In this document: positions 1 to 9,397 of the stretch, in pieces
How positions within the stretch are numbered: position 1 is the stretch's first letter
Layout: each line of letters begins with the position of its first letter
From: Thauera sp.
GTDB lineage: Bacteria; Pseudomonadota; Gammaproteobacteria; Burkholderiales; Rhodocyclaceae
Direction of reading: 5' to 3'
DNA: 64,000 nt
Assembly (NCBI GenBank): GCA_017302295.1
Contig: JAFLDS010000015.1
Coordinates: forward strand, 25,496 to 89,495
Translations under genes and position numbers: made by a program
Notes under the pieces: generated by a model
Seen by the model: only the letters and a program-made list of their open reading frames with translations
Told to the model about the DNA's origin: nothing
Database searches by the model: none

Positions 1-1872
1 GAGCGCATTCATGTGCCGGTCGCGCACGGCGACACCGATACTCACCGTCAACCGCAGCTGCGCCCCGCCCGTCTCGATGACAAGGCGTTCGACCGCCACG
101 CGCAGCCGCTCGGCACACAGCAGTGCTGCCGCGTGCTCGGTGTCCGGACAGATCACGAGAAACTCATCCCCCCCAGTCCGGCAGATGACGTCCTGCGCAC
201 GGAGAACGCCGCGCAGCACATCGGCCGCCTGGCGCAGGGCCATATCGCCCACATCATGTCCGTAGGCATCATTGACACGCTTGAGATCATCCAGATCCAC
301 GACCATCGCAGACAGCGGACGCTGGCTGCGCGTGGCCGCGACCCACTCCTGCTTCATGCGATCGAGCGCGTAGCGCCGGTTCGGGAATCCGGTCAGCGCA
401 TCGGTCATCGCCACCTCCTCGAGGCGTCGATTCGTTATCGCCAGTTCGGCAGCGAACCGGCGGATCTCTTCGCGCTCGCGCTGAACCTCGTGCTGGAGAG
501 CGACCATGCGCCGGCCCGCGCGCAGGCGAGCCGCCAGCACATGCGGCCTGACCGGGCGCGCCACGAACTCATCCACCCCCGCATCCACCGCCTCGGCTAT
601 CACCGACTCGTCTTCCGAAGGCAGCAGCAGCAAGGTAAGCACGCCCCGCCCCAGCCGCGTTCGCCGCACGTTGCGCACCATGTCGGCGCCCCGACCATCG
701 GGCAACTGCCAGTCGACCAGCATCAGATGAGGCTGGACATCGACGATCGACTCCAGTCCGGCGCCAAGGCCCTCGGCGTCGAACACGGCCATGCCGTCAG
801 CCTGAAGCAGTTCCCTCAAGCGCAGGCGCTCGGCCCCATCCGACGCCACGATCAACACCCGCAGCGGCGCCAGCCCCGCCTCTTCCCGAGGCTGCTCGCT
901 CTCCCCCGCATCCGGCGCCTCCACCGCTACGGTCGCCGCCGTTTCGCCGGATTCACCGCCCCCGGCAAGCGCGTCGAAGCGCGGTGCAGCCGTGGATTCC
1001 AGCTGAAGCAGCCGGCTCCACTCACCCCAGCTGCGGCCCACGCGCTCACAGGCACCCACGAAGGTCTCTCGCGACATGCCGAGGCGCGCAGCCAAGCGCA
1101 GCATCGGCAACATCAGACCCGCCTGCTCGGCCTCGGGCGACAGACAGAGCTGCGCGATGGCCCTCGACAGCGCCAGCATCTGAATGACTCCGTGCTCGCG
1201 GCTGTCTTCAGCCGGTCCGCTGTTCGACGACTGCTCGTAGCAGAGGACTGCGTTCGTGGCGATGCGCGGCACGCCCCAGTCCGCAAGCATCGCGGCCCCG
1301 AGTTCGGCATGATTGACTGCAAACGCGCTTGTCTCGAGGTCGGCCAGGCGCACGCGTGGGGCACGGCCCGACTCCTGCAGGATCCGGGAGTACTCGACCG
1401 GATAGATCGTCGCCAGCGCCAGCTCACCGATGCGGGCGAGCAGCCCGATGCTGAACGCCTCGTCGGCTGCCATCGCCCGGACGTGGTGCGCAAGGGCCTG
1501 CATGGCCAGCGCCATCAATACCGAGGACGCCCAGAAGCGGTTGTAATCGAAAGCGGCACAAGTGCCCTTCCGGTAGCTCGACAGCAGCGAAAAACCGAGC
1601 GCCATGGTGCGAACGGCCGGCAGCCCGAGCACCATCAAGGCCTCCTGCACCGAGACGATCGCCCGGCGCTCGGTCGCAAAGGCGCCATTGGCCGCCTTGA
1701 TCAGGCGTCCGACGAAGGCAGGATCGCCCTTGATCACCCGCGCAAGCTCACCCATCGACACGTCTTCCGACTGCGTCATGCGGATGATCGCAAGCGCCAC
1801 ACCGCGCGGTGAGGGCAATTCGCCCGAGCCCTTCAATTGCTCGTAGCGCTTGATGTCGATGCTTTTCGGCAT
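1..1872 (-). CDS. HDOD - receiver-like - GGDEF diguanylate cyclase (3' end cut by window edge)
   Basis: Signalling protein that probably makes cyclic di-GMP. The minus-strand frame opens at ATG 1872 (MPKSIDIKRYEQLKG) and stays open to base 1. The first ~250 residues look like an HDOD domain. A receiver-like domain follows (VLIVASDGAE, then LMLVDWQLPDG), and a GGDEF domain ends the visible part. The active-site motif is intact (RTGGDEFLVI), and an RAQD inhibitory-site motif lies five residues before it, so both catalysis and product inhibition look possible. The receiver keeps the aspartate in VDWQLPD, but the acidic pair near its N-terminus is reduced to ASD, so phosphorylation is doubtful. 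The last part seen (SIGVAV) is near the end of a GGDEF domain, so only a short C-terminal piece is missing. A long plus-strand frame over the same bases is a shadow. Confidence 0.9.
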   Translation of the reverse strand, partial: MPKSIDIKRYEQLKGSGELPSPRGVALAIIRMTQSEDVSMGELARVIKGDPAFVGRLIKAANGAFATERRAIVSVQEALMVLGLPAVRTMALGFSLLSSYRKGTCAAFDYNRFWASSVLMALAMQALAHHVRAMAADEAFSIGLLARIGELALATIYPVEYSRILQESGRAPRVRLADLETSAFAVNHAELGAAMLADWGVPRIATNAVLCYEQSSNSGPAEDSREHGVIQMLALSRAIAQLCLSPEAEQAGLMLPMLRLAARLGMSRETFVGACERVGRSWGEWSRLLQLESTAAPRFDALAGGGESGETAATVAVEAPDAGESEQPREEAGLAPLRVLIVASDGAERLRLRELLQADGMAVFDAEGLGAGLESIVDVQPHLMLVDWQLPDGRGADMVRNVRRTRLGRGVLTLLLLPSEDESVIAEAVDAGVDEFVARPVRPHVLAARLRAGRRMVALQHEVQREREEIRRFAAELAITNRRLEEVAMTDALTGFPNRRYALDRMKQEWVAATRSQRPLSAMVVDLDDLKRVNDAYGHDVGDMALRQAADVLRGVLRAQDVICRTGGDEFLVICPDTEHAAALLCAERLRVAVERLVIETGGAQLRLTVSIGVAVRDRHMNAL

Positions 1873-2125
1873 GGCTTCACTGAACTCACTTTCGTCGGAT
1901 CCGGCGTTCACGGGAAACGCAGGCACGCCGGGTAATCATTATTTCGTCAAGTATCCGCGACGGGACTTTAGCGCGCGCCCGCTTCCCTGCCAAATCGAAT
2001 GGCGCCGCCGCGCAAGCGTCCCGCCCGCGAGGCTCCGCGCGGTGCCCGGTATCCGTTGCGCAGCGCACGCTTGGGTGGGACGGTTCCCGGTTAGAATGCG
2101 TGCCTTGGTCGTCAACCGTATTCCG

Positions 2126-2683
2126 ATGAAGTTCTGCTCTAGCTGCGGCGCACAGGTCGAAGTCCGCATCCCAGCCGGTGACTCGCTGCCTCGCCACGTC
2201 TGCGGGGACTGCGGAACCATCCACTACCAGAACCCCAAGCTGGTGGTTGGCGCGCTCGCCGAATGGGGAGTCCGAATCCTGCTGTGCCGTCGGGCCATCG
2301 AGCCGCGCCGCGGAATGTGGACGTTGCCGGCCGGCTTCATGGAGAACGAGGAAAGCACCGCCCAGGCGGCCATCCGCGAGACCGCGGAGGAAGCCTGCGC
2401 AAGAGTCGAGCTTGGCTCGATGTACACGCTGATCGACGTTCCGCACATCAGCCAGGTGCACATCATCTACCGAGCCCGGCTGCTCGACCTCGACTTTCGA
2501 CCGGGGGAAGAGTCGCTCGAGGTCGCGCTGTTCGAGGAAGCGGACATCCCCTGGGAGCAGATCGCCTTCCGCACGATCGCGCTTACCCTGCGCAAGTACT
2601 TCGACGACCGCCGGCGGGGTGAATGGCCCTTCCACAGCTTCGCGATCGGCGCGCCCCCGCCCGCCTCGGTGCCGAACCCTTGA
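2126..2683 (+). CDS. Nudix hydrolase with N-terminal zinc ribbon
   Basis: Predicted cytosolic pyrophosphohydrolase of 185 residues acting on a nucleoside-diphosphate-linked substrate that the sequence does not identify. Two CxxC pairs (CSSC at residues 4-7 and CGDC about 25 residues later) form a zinc ribbon of the kind found in NudC-like Nudix proteins. The Nudix box follows as GFMENEE...RETAEEA. Its last glycine position is Cys here, but the catalytic REx2EE core is present. The ATG at 2126 is chosen because it starts just before the zinc ribbon; the frame is open further upstream but reads poorly. The gene lies 76 bases before rnfA and could be co-transcribed with it. The 250 bases between it and the HDOD-GGDEF gene show no clear signal. 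Confidence 0.88.
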   Translation: MKFCSSCGAQVEVRIPAGDSLPRHVCGDCGTIHYQNPKLVVGALAEWGVRILLCRRAIEPRRGMWTLPAGFMENEESTAQAAIRETAEEACARVELGSMYTLIDVPHISQVHIIYRARLLDLDFRPGEESLEVALFEEADIPWEQIAFRTIALTLRKYFDDRRRGEWPFHSFAIGAPPPASVPNP

Positions 2684-2759
2684 AACCCGTGCCGCGCCGG
2701 GGGTTGAGAGCCCCTGTGCCGAAGCGGATAATCCAGCCCTTAATTCCGGCCTGCGGATC

Positions 2760-3344
2760 ATGAGCAGTTATATTTTCATCGTCATCGGCGCGGTGCTCGT
2801 CAACAACGTCGTCTTCGTCCGCATCCTCGGGCTATGTCCCTTCATGGGTGTCTCGAAGAAGCTCGATACCGCCATCGGCATGGGCGCGGCGACCACCTTC
2901 GTGCTCACCGTCGCCTCGGGCAGCAGCTACCTGATCGACCACTACCTGCTGCAACCCTTCGATCTGGGCTATCTGCGCACCCTGTCCTTCATCGTCGTGA
3001 TCGCGGCCATCGTCCAGATGACCGAACTGGTCATTCAGAAGACCAGCCCCCTGTTGCATCAGGTGCTGGGCATCTATCTGCCGCTGATCACGACCAACTG
3101 CGCGGTGCTTGGCATCCCGCTGCTCAACGTGGGCCTCAAGCACAACCTGCTCGAGTCCCTGCTGTTCGGCTTCGGCTCATCGGTCGGCTTCACCCTGGCG
3201 CTGATCCTGTTCGCCGGCATTCGCGAACGCCTCGACGGCGCCGACGTGCCCAAGCCGTTCAAGGGCACGGCGATCGCGATGATCACCGCCGGCTTCATGA
3301 GCCTTGCCTTCATGGGATTCGCCGGACTCGACCGCTTCCACTGA
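2760..3344 (+). CDS. rnfA: Rnf electron transport complex subunit A
   Basis: Integral membrane subunit of the Rnf complex, which couples electron transfer between reduced ferredoxin and NAD to ion movement across the inner membrane. The 194-residue product is almost entirely hydrophobic with about six membrane spans and carries the paired RnfA/RnfE signature ([20 protein letters not shown] near the N-terminus and [12 protein letters not shown] in the middle). It is homologous to RnfE in the same operon, with opposite membrane orientation expected. The start follows from the family N-terminus ([16 protein letters not shown]). First gene of rnfABCDGE-nth; rnfB begins 61 bases later. Confidence 0.96.
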   Translation: MSSYIFIVIGAVLVNNVVFVRILGLCPFMGVSKKLDTAIGMGAATTFVLTVASGSSYLIDHYLLQPFDLGYLRTLSFIVVIAAIVQMTELVIQKTSPLLHQVLGIYLPLITTNCAVLGIPLLNVGLKHNLLESLLFGFGSSVGFTLALILFAGIRERLDGADVPKPFKGTAIAMITAGFMSLAFMGFAGLDRFH

Positions 3345-3405
3345 GCGGCGGATCGCACCCCCCGACGCTCCGCCGCACCACCACCATAACAACAACGCAA
3401 ACCGC

Positions 3406-3957
3406 ATGCTCTCCGCCCTACTCGTCATGACCGGGATCGCCATCGTGCTCGGCGCGGCCCTGGGCTATGCCGCCATCCGCTTCAAGGTGGAAGGCGACCC
3501 TCTGGTCGAAAAGATCGATGCCATCCTGCCGCAGACCCAATGCGGCCAGTGCGGCTACCCGGGCTGCAAACCCTACGCCGAAGCCATCGCCCAGGGCGAT
3601 GCGGAAATCAACCAGTGCCCGCCGGGGGGCGAAGAGGGCATCCGCAAGCTTGCCGACCTGCTGGGGCGCGAGTTCAAGCCGCTGTCCGAAGAGCACGGCG
3701 TGGAGAAGCCGAAGTCGGTCGCCGTCATCGACGAGCAAACTTGCATCGGCTGCACGCTGTGCATCCAGGCCTGTCCGGTGGATGCCATCGTCGGCGCCGC
3801 CAAGCAGATGCATACCATCGTCGAGCCGCTGTGCACCGGCTGTGAATTGTGCGTCGCCCCCTGCCCGGTGGATTGCATCTCCATGGTGCCGGTCGCCGAC
3901 ACTGTGCAGACGTGGAAATGGAAGTACCCCGTGATCGAAATCAGGACTGCAGCATGA
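3406..3957 (+). CDS. rnfB: Rnf complex iron-sulfur subunit B
   Basis: Membrane-anchored electron carrier of the Rnf complex, probably the entry point for ferredoxin electrons. It has 183 residues. A hydrophobic anchor covers residues 4-24. The 4Fe-4S domain with CGQCGYPGC follows (Cys46, 49, 54, with Cys71 as fourth ligand). Two ferredoxin-type clusters come next, [12 protein letters not shown] from residue 113 and [12 protein letters not shown] from residue 143. All cluster cysteines are present. The ATG at 3406 was chosen because the membrane anchor begins there; the frame upstream is non-homologous (His/Asn-rich). The stop overlaps the rnfC start as ATGA, which implies translational coupling. 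Confidence 0.96.
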   Translation: MLSALLVMTGIAIVLGAALGYAAIRFKVEGDPLVEKIDAILPQTQCGQCGYPGCKPYAEAIAQGDAEINQCPPGGEEGIRKLADLLGREFKPLSEEHGVEKPKSVAVIDEQTCIGCTLCIQACPVDAIVGAAKQMHTIVEPLCTGCELCVAPCPVDCISMVPVADTVQTWKWKYPVIEIRTAA

Positions 3958-5672
3958 TCGGGCGATTGTTCGGCTTTCGCGGCGGCGTGAAGCCCGACGC
4001 GCACAAGAATGAATCCGCCGGTGCCGCCATCGAGCGTGCGCCGCTGCCGCGCCGCCTCGTCGTGCCGCTGCGCCAGAGCACCCGCGCCACCGCACGCTGC
4101 ATCGTCCAGCCCGGGCAGAAGGTGCTGAAGGGCGAACGCATCGGCGAACCCGAGGGCTACCTCGGCACGGCGGTGCATGCCCCGACTTCCGGCACCGTGG
4201 TCGATTTCGGCCGCTACACCATGGCCCATGCTTCCGGACTCGAAACCCGATGTGTGGTCATCGAGCCCGACGGCGAGGATCGCTGGATCGAGCACGCCCC
4301 CTTTGACCACCGCGAGGCCACGCGCTCGGACGCGCTGGCGTGGCTGCGCGAATGCGGCATCGTCGGCCTGGGCGGGGCGACCTTCCCCGCCCACGTCAAG
4401 CTCGGCAAGGGCGCCGGCATCGAGACGCTGATCCTCAACGGCGCCGAGTGCGAACCCTGGATCACCTGCGACGACCGCCTGATGCGCGAGCGCGCGGCCG
4501 ACATCATCGCCGGCGCGCAGATCCTGCGCGAACTGATCGGCGCGCGCGCGCTCGTCGTCGGCATCGAGGACAACAAGCCGGAGGCGATCGACGCGATGAG
4601 AGCTGCCGCGGCCTCGCAGGCCGAGGTCAGCGTCGTGCCCGTCCCCGCGCTCTATCCGGCCGGCGGCGAAAAGCAGCTCATCCGCGTCCTCACCGGCATC
4701 GAGATTCCCTACGGCAAGCTGGGCGCAGATTTTGGCGTGCAATGCTTCAACGTGGGCACCGCGCATGCGGTGTACCGCGCCATCGCCCACGGCGAGCCGC
4801 TGGTGTCGCGCATCGTCACGCTGACCGGCAATGTCGAACGGCCGGGCAACTGGGAGGTGCTGATCGGCACGCCCATCGACGAGCTGCTCCAACTCGCCCG
4901 GCCCCGCCCTGACACCGACCGCTTCCTGATGGGCGGACCGATGATGGGCTTCGCGTTGCCGCGCCTCGACGTGCCGGTGGTAAAAGGCAGCAACTGCGTG
5001 ATCTCCGCGTCGCCAGCGCTGTTCCCGCCCGCGCCGCCCGAGCAGCCGTGCATCCGCTGCGGCGAATGCGCGCGCCACTGCCCGGCAGAGTTGCAGCCCT
5101 TCGAGCTGTACTGGTTCAGCCGCGCGAAGAACTTCGGCAAGGCGCAGGAATACCACCTCTTCGACTGCATCGAGTGCGGCTGCTGCGCCTACGTCTGCCC
5201 ATCGCACATCCCGCTGGTCGACTACTACCGCTTCTCGAAGAGCGAGATCTGGGCGCGCGAGCGCGACAAGTCCGCGGCGGACCAGGCTCGCGAGCGTTTC
5301 GAGTTCCGCAACTACCGCCAGGAGCGCGAGAAGGAAGAGAAGGCGGCCAAGCTGGCGGCCAAGGCCGCCGAAACGCGCGCCAAGCTCGCCAGCGACGAAG
5401 CCGCGCCCGAAAGCGCGGCACCGCCCCCGGCCGCGGAAGACCCGAAGAAGGCCCTGATTGCGGCCGCACTGGCACGCGCGCAGGCGCAGAAGGCGGCGGC
5501 CCAGCCGAAGAACACCGACAACCTGAGTCCTGAAACGCAGGCCGAGATCGAAGCGATCGAAGCGCGCCGCCAGTCCGGCGGCAATCCCTCTGTCGGCGAT
5601 CTTCCGGCAGGTAACGCCGCTGGCAGCGCCACGACAGCGGCCTCCTCGTCTGCGTCCGACTCTCACCCCTGA
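3954..5672 (+). CDS. rnfC: Rnf complex subunit C
   Basis: Peripheral subunit that binds NAD(H) and FMN and carries two 4Fe-4S clusters, joining the membrane part of Rnf to the nicotinamide pool. The product has 572 residues. It has a glycine-rich nucleotide-binding region ([13 protein letters not shown]) and cluster motifs [12 protein letters not shown] from residue 366 and [12 protein letters not shown] from residue 405. After the second cluster comes a charged, Ala/Lys/Glu-rich tail of about 130 residues that looks disordered and is typical of proteobacterial RnfC. The start overlaps the rnfB stop by four bases. rnfD follows 12 bases later. Confidence 0.96.
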   Translation: MIGRLFGFRGGVKPDAHKNESAGAAIERAPLPRRLVVPLRQSTRATARCIVQPGQKVLKGERIGEPEGYLGTAVHAPTSGTVVDFGRYTMAHASGLETRCVVIEPDGEDRWIEHAPFDHREATRSDALAWLRECGIVGLGGATFPAHVKLGKGAGIETLILNGAECEPWITCDDRLMRERAADIIAGAQILRELIGARALVVGIEDNKPEAIDAMRAAAASQAEVSVVPVPALYPAGGEKQLIRVLTGIEIPYGKLGADFGVQCFNVGTAHAVYRAIAHGEPLVSRIVTLTGNVERPGNWEVLIGTPIDELLQLARPRPDTDRFLMGGPMMGFALPRLDVPVVKGSNCVISASPALFPPAPPEQPCIRCGECARHCPAELQPFELYWFSRAKNFGKAQEYHLFDCIECGCCAYVCPSHIPLVDYYRFSKSEIWARERDKSAADQARERFEFRNYRQEREKEEKAAKLAAKAAETRAKLASDEAAPESAAPPPAAEDPKKALIAAALARAQAQKAAAQPKNTDNLSPETQAEIEAIEARRQSGGNPSVGDLPAGNAAGSATTAASSSASDSHP

Positions 5673-5684
5673 ACGCCCGATCCG

Positions 5685-6689
5685 ATGATTCATTCCCCCT
5701 ACATCCGCAAGCCGGCCAGCGTCCAGCGCGTGATGGGCACCGTACTGCTTGCGCTCGTGCCGGGCATCGCCGCCTATGTGTGGCAGTTCGGCGCCGGCAT
5801 CCTCGTCAACCTCGCCCTCGCCAGCCTGACCGCCATCGCGGTGGAAGCCGCGGTCATGCGCCTGCGCGCCCGCCCGATCGGCATCGCAATCGGCGACCTC
5901 TCCGCAGTGCTGACGGCCTGGCTGCTGGCGCTCAGCCTGCCGCCCATCGTGCCGTGGTGGATCACCGTGCTCGGCGTGGTGGTCGCGATCGGCGCAGTTA
6001 AGCATCTCTACGGCGGCCTCGGCCAGAATCCGTTCAACCCGGCGATGGTCGGGTTCTGCGTGCTGATCGTCGCGTACCCCGCGCTGATGTCGCAGTGGCC
6101 GGCAGCCGGGCAGCTCGACTTCGCCACCCAGCTCACGCTCATCCTCGGTGGCGCGCGCGAGCTCGACGGCATGACCGCCGCGACCGCACTGGACTCGCTG
6201 CGCACCGGTCTGCGCGGCGGCAGCGGCGTCGACGCGGTGCTGGCCCAGGGCGCTGCTTTCGGCGTGGCGGGCGGCAAGGGCTGGGAGTGGGTTGCCGCCG
6301 GCTATGCGCTGGGCGGCCTGTTCCTGCTCGCCACCCGGACCATCACCTGGCACATGCCGGTCGCCTTCATCGCCGCGCTGACCGCGATCTCGGGGGCGTT
6401 CTGGCTCGCCGACCCGGCCCAGCACGCCTCGCCGCTCTTCCACCTCGCCAGCGGCGGTGCGATGCTGGCCGCCTTCTTCATCGTCACCGACCCGGTGTCG
6501 GGTGCGACGACGCCGCGTGGCAAGCTGTTGTTCGCAGCCAGCATCGCCCTCATCGCCTGGCTGATCCGAAGCTTCGGCGCCTATCCCGACGGACTCGCCT
6601 TCGGCGTGCTGCTGATGAACATCTGCGCCCCGCTGCTCGACATGAAGACCCAGCCGGTCGTGTTCGGCCACCGTGGAGAGCGTCGATGA
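5685..6689 (+). CDS. rnfD: Rnf complex subunit D
   Basis: Integral membrane flavoprotein of 334 residues that forms part of the ion-translocating core. It starts with the family N-terminus (SPYIRKPASVQRVM) and has about nine hydrophobic segments. The motif DPVSGATTPRG in the C-terminal third holds the threonine expected to carry covalently bound FMN. Its stop codon overlaps the rnfG start (ATGA at 6686-6689). Confidence 0.95.
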   Translation: MIHSPYIRKPASVQRVMGTVLLALVPGIAAYVWQFGAGILVNLALASLTAIAVEAAVMRLRARPIGIAIGDLSAVLTAWLLALSLPPIVPWWITVLGVVVAIGAVKHLYGGLGQNPFNPAMVGFCVLIVAYPALMSQWPAAGQLDFATQLTLILGGARELDGMTAATALDSLRTGLRGGSGVDAVLAQGAAFGVAGGKGWEWVAAGYALGGLFLLATRTITWHMPVAFIAALTAISGAFWLADPAQHASPLFHLASGGAMLAAFFIVTDPVSGATTPRGKLLFAASIALIAWLIRSFGAYPDGLAFGVLLMNICAPLLDMKTQPVVFGHRGERR

Positions 6690-7366
6690 GCGCGCGCTAC
6701 TCCGCCGCCCGCACCTCGCTCCGCACGGCCGCGATCATGCTGGGCTTCACCGTGGCCTTCACCGCGATGATGGCCTCGTCCTACGAGGCGACGCGCCCTG
6801 CGATCGAGGCGTCGCTGCAGGAGGCCCAGATGCGCCTGATCGACGAAGTGCTGCCGCCGGGCAGCTACGACAACGCCCTGCTAGAGGACGTCATCCACCT
6901 CGGACCGACGCCCGAACTCGGTCTCGACGAAGGTGGCCGGGTGTGGCGTGCGCGCAAGGCGGGCGCGCCTTCGGCGCTCGTCGTCGAGGCGGCGGCAGGA
7001 GATGGCTACGCAGGCCGCATCGCCGTCGTCGTCGCGGTGGGGGCCGATGGCGTGGTCAGCGGCGTGCGCGTCACCTCGCACAGGGAGACACCCGGGTTGG
7101 GCGACTACATCGATCCGAAGAAGGACCGCAACAAGACCGCGCCATGGATCGCCCAGTTCAGCGGCGTGTCGTGGGACAAGGTCGAGGCCGCACGCTGGAC
7201 GGTGAAGAAGGACGGCGGCGCCTTCGATTACCGCACCGGCGCAACCATCAGCGCGCGCGCCGTCTCCCGCGTCGTCGGCCGCAGTGTCGCCTTTGCGATG
7301 CAGCACCGTGACACGCTGTTCTCGGCCAGTGCCGGCAGCACACTGGCTCAAGGAGCTTCCCGATGA
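6686..7366 (+). CDS. rnfG: Rnf complex subunit G
   Basis: Single-span subunit of 226 residues with a large periplasmic FMN domain. A hydrophobic helix lies at about residues 13-31. The segment SHRETPGLGD and the flavinylation motif DYRTGATISARAV near the C-terminus match the RnfG/NqrC FMN-binding family; the threonine of TGAT is the expected covalent attachment site. It overlaps rnfD by four bases upstream and rnfE by four bases downstream, so translation of rnfD-G-E is likely coupled. A separate ApbE flavin transferase would be needed for maturation and is not in this window. Confidence 0.95.
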   Translation: MSARYSAARTSLRTAAIMLGFTVAFTAMMASSYEATRPAIEASLQEAQMRLIDEVLPPGSYDNALLEDVIHLGPTPELGLDEGGRVWRARKAGAPSALVVEAAAGDGYAGRIAVVVAVGADGVVSGVRVTSHRETPGLGDYIDPKKDRNKTAPWIAQFSGVSWDKVEAARWTVKKDGGAFDYRTGATISARAVSRVVGRSVAFAMQHRDTLFSASAGSTLAQGASR

Positions 7367-8073
7367 TCACCGCCCAACAGTTTCGCGAAATCGCGCATAA
7401 CGGCCTGTGGAAACAGAACACCGGCCTCGGGCAGCTGCTCGGGCTGTGCCCCATCCTTGCCGTGAGCACCAGCATGGTCAACGCGACCAGCCTCGGGCTG
7501 GCCACCGTCCTGGCAATGGCGCTGTCCAACCTGGTCGTCGCCAGCCTGCGCAACTTCATCCCCTACGAGATCCGCATCCCGGTCTTCATCCTGATCATCG
7601 CCGCGCTGGTCACCGTCATCGACCTGCTTTTCAACGCCTATCTGCACAGCCTCTACCTGGTGCTCGGCATCTTCATCCCGCTGATCGTCACCAACTGCAT
7701 CGTCCTCGCCCGCGTCGAAGCCTACGCGGCGAAGAATGGCGCGATCGCCTCCACGGTCGATGGGGTGATGATGGGCCTGGGCCTGGTCTGGGTGCTGGCG
7801 CTCCTTGGCGGCCTGCGCGAACTGGTCGGCAGCGGCACGCTGTTCTCGGGCATCGAGATGATCATCCCCGGCACCTCGCCCTTGCAGGTCTTTGGCGACG
7901 ACTATCCCGGCTTCCTGATCGCGATCCTGCCGCCCGGCGCGTTCTTCGCGCTCGGCTGCCTGATCGCCGCCTACAACTCGATCAAGGCCAGGCTCGAGGC
8001 CAGGGCCAGGCGCAACCCGTCGGGTGGCGCCCCGACCGAGGCGGAACCGGCGGCCGAAGGCGCGGCCGGCTGA
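7363..8073 (+). CDS. rnfE: Rnf complex subunit E
   Basis: Integral membrane subunit of 236 residues, paralogue of RnfA. It has six predicted spans and the family motifs NTGLGQLLGLCP and IPLIVTNCIVLARVEA. The C-terminal ~25 residues are Ala/Glu/Pro-rich and soluble. The start overlaps the rnfG stop (ATGA). nth begins two bases after the rnfE stop, the same gene order as the E. coli rsx operon. Confidence 0.95.
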   Translation: MITAQQFREIAHNGLWKQNTGLGQLLGLCPILAVSTSMVNATSLGLATVLAMALSNLVVASLRNFIPYEIRIPVFILIIAALVTVIDLLFNAYLHSLYLVLGIFIPLIVTNCIVLARVEAYAAKNGAIASTVDGVMMGLGLVWVLALLGGLRELVGSGTLFSGIEMIIPGTSPLQVFGDDYPGFLIAILPPGAFFALGCLIAAYNSIKARLEARARRNPSGGAPTEAEPAAEGAAG

Positions 8074-8075
8074 CG

Positions 8076-8717
8076 ATGGCGAGCATGAAGCGGGAGGCCA
8101 TCCGCGAGTTCTTCCAGCGCCTGCATGCCGCCAACCCCGAACCGAAGACCGAACTCGAATACGCCTCGCCCTACCAGCTCCTGGTGGCGGTGGTGCTGTC
8201 GGCGCAGGCCACCGACCGCAGCGTGAATCTGGCCACGCGCAAGCTCTTCGCAGCGGCGCCCACGCCCGAGGCGATGCTGTCGCTCGGCGAGGACGGCGTC
8301 GCCGAACACATCAAGACCATCGGCCTGTTCCGCAACAAGGCGAAGAACACCGTCGCGCTGTCACGCCTGCTGCTCGAACGCCACGGCGGCGAAGTCCCTG
8401 ACGACCGGGCCGCGCTGGAGGCCTTGCCGGGCGTCGGGCGCAAGACGGCCAACGTGGTGCTGAACACGATCTTCAGGCAGCCGGCGATGGCGGTCGACAC
8501 CCACATCTTCCGCCTCGCCAACCGCACCGGCCTCGCCCCCGGCAAGGACGTGCTCGAAGTGGAAAAGGCCTTGCTGCGCCGCGTTCCGAAAGACTATCTG
8601 CTCGACGCACACCACTGGCTGATCCTGCACGGCCGCTACGTGTGCACCGCGCGCAAGCCGCGCTGCGGCGAATGCAGCGTGCGCGACCTGTGCCTGTTCC
8701 GCGACAAGACCGATTGA
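8076..8717 (+). CDS. nth: Endonuclease III, DNA glycosylase/AP lyase
   Basis: Base-excision repair enzyme that removes oxidised pyrimidines and nicks the abasic site. It has 213 residues. The helix-hairpin-helix with catalytic lysine is GVGRKTANVVL (Lys123), and the catalytic aspartate is in VDTHIFR (Asp141). Four cysteines with spacing C-x6-C-x2-C-x5-C close the protein and bind the 4Fe-4S cluster. It follows rnfE by two bases and is surely in the same transcript. A second in-frame ATG (8085) is an alternative start. Confidence 0.97.
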   Translation: MASMKREAIREFFQRLHAANPEPKTELEYASPYQLLVAVVLSAQATDRSVNLATRKLFAAAPTPEAMLSLGEDGVAEHIKTIGLFRNKAKNTVALSRLLLERHGGEVPDDRAALEALPGVGRKTANVVLNTIFRQPAMAVDTHIFRLANRTGLAPGKDVLEVEKALLRRVPKDYLLDAHHWLILHGRYVCTARKPRCGECSVRDLCLFRDKTD

Positions 8718-8784
8718 AACGCCACGCGGCACGCCCTGGCGAGCCGCCGCGCTCTCACCCCTAACGCCACGAAAAGGCCGCACC

Positions 8785-9216
8785 ATGTTCAACCCGAGCC
8801 GTGACCAGGTCCGCAACTTCTTCATCGAGTCCTGGCGGAAGTACCGCGCAAAAGAAGTGCTGACGCAGATGGAAACCATCGCCGCCGACATCGTTGCGTC
8901 ACATCCCGAATACCACGCGATCATCGAAGACCCCGATTCGGTGGATCGCGACTTCCCGCCCGAAGCGGGCCAGATCAACCCCTTCCTGCACCTGTCGCTG
9001 CACCTGGCGATCGAGGAGCAGCTGTCGATCGACCAGCCCCCGGGTATCCGCGCGGCCTTCGAGGCGGCCTGCCATCGCCGCGGCGATCGCCACGAGGCGA
9101 TGCACGACGCGCTGGAATCGCTGGGCGAGATGCTGTTCAACGCCCAGCGCGGCAGCACTCCGCCCGACGGTGCGGCCTACGTAAACAGCCTGCGCAGGAA
9201 GTCCGGCCAGGCCTGA
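8785..9216 (+). CDS. DUF1841 family protein
   Basis: Protein of 143 residues of the DUF1841 family, known mainly from beta- and gammaproteobacteria and without an established function. It is soluble, helical and acidic, starting MFNPSRDQVRNFFIESWRKY, with a histidine-rich centre (NPFLHLSLHLAIEEQLSID). It follows nth by 67 bases with an AAAAGG-type ribosome binding site and is probably the last gene of the rnf-nth transcript, since a stem-loop begins at its stop codon. Confidence 0.85.
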   Translation: MFNPSRDQVRNFFIESWRKYRAKEVLTQMETIAADIVASHPEYHAIIEDPDSVDRDFPPEAGQINPFLHLSLHLAIEEQLSIDQPPGIRAAFEAACHRRGDRHEAMHDALESLGEMLFNAQRGSTPPDGAAYVNSLRRKSGQA

Positions 9217-9254
9217 GGTCGCGCGGGCGCCCTGCAGGACGCTCCGCGACCTCA
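9214..9254 (+). terminator. Stem-loop at the end of the rnf-nth-DUF1841 operon
   Basis: A perfect 10-base inverted repeat, TGAGGTCGCG (9214-9223) and CGCGACCTCA (9245-9254), encloses a 21-base GC-rich loop. The left arm begins with the stop codon of the DUF1841 gene. No T-tract follows, so it is not a classical intrinsic terminator; it could stabilise the 3' end or assist factor-dependent termination. Confidence 0.5.
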
Positions 9255-9397
9255 GGAATCTGAATCACTCACAAGTTTGTTGCGGCAAGGTGACAGTTTC
9301 CCGATCTTTTCCACAAAAACGGAACTAGTTCATTGTCCGCGGAAAAGGCGGGCGCGATGATGTGCTTACTGCACTGCACCATCCGCCCGTCGCCATC

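Noticed and set aside
13-1812. 599-codon plus-strand open frame at the left edge
   Set aside because: The minus strand of the same bases encodes a clear HDOD-receiver-GGDEF protein with the GGDEF motif and I-site; the plus frame is His/Arg/Gln-rich and a GC-bias shadow.
3573-6671. 1032-codon minus-strand open frame across rnfB-D
   Set aside because: Antisense to well-conserved rnf genes; its composition is typical of a reverse-strand shadow in GC-rich DNA.
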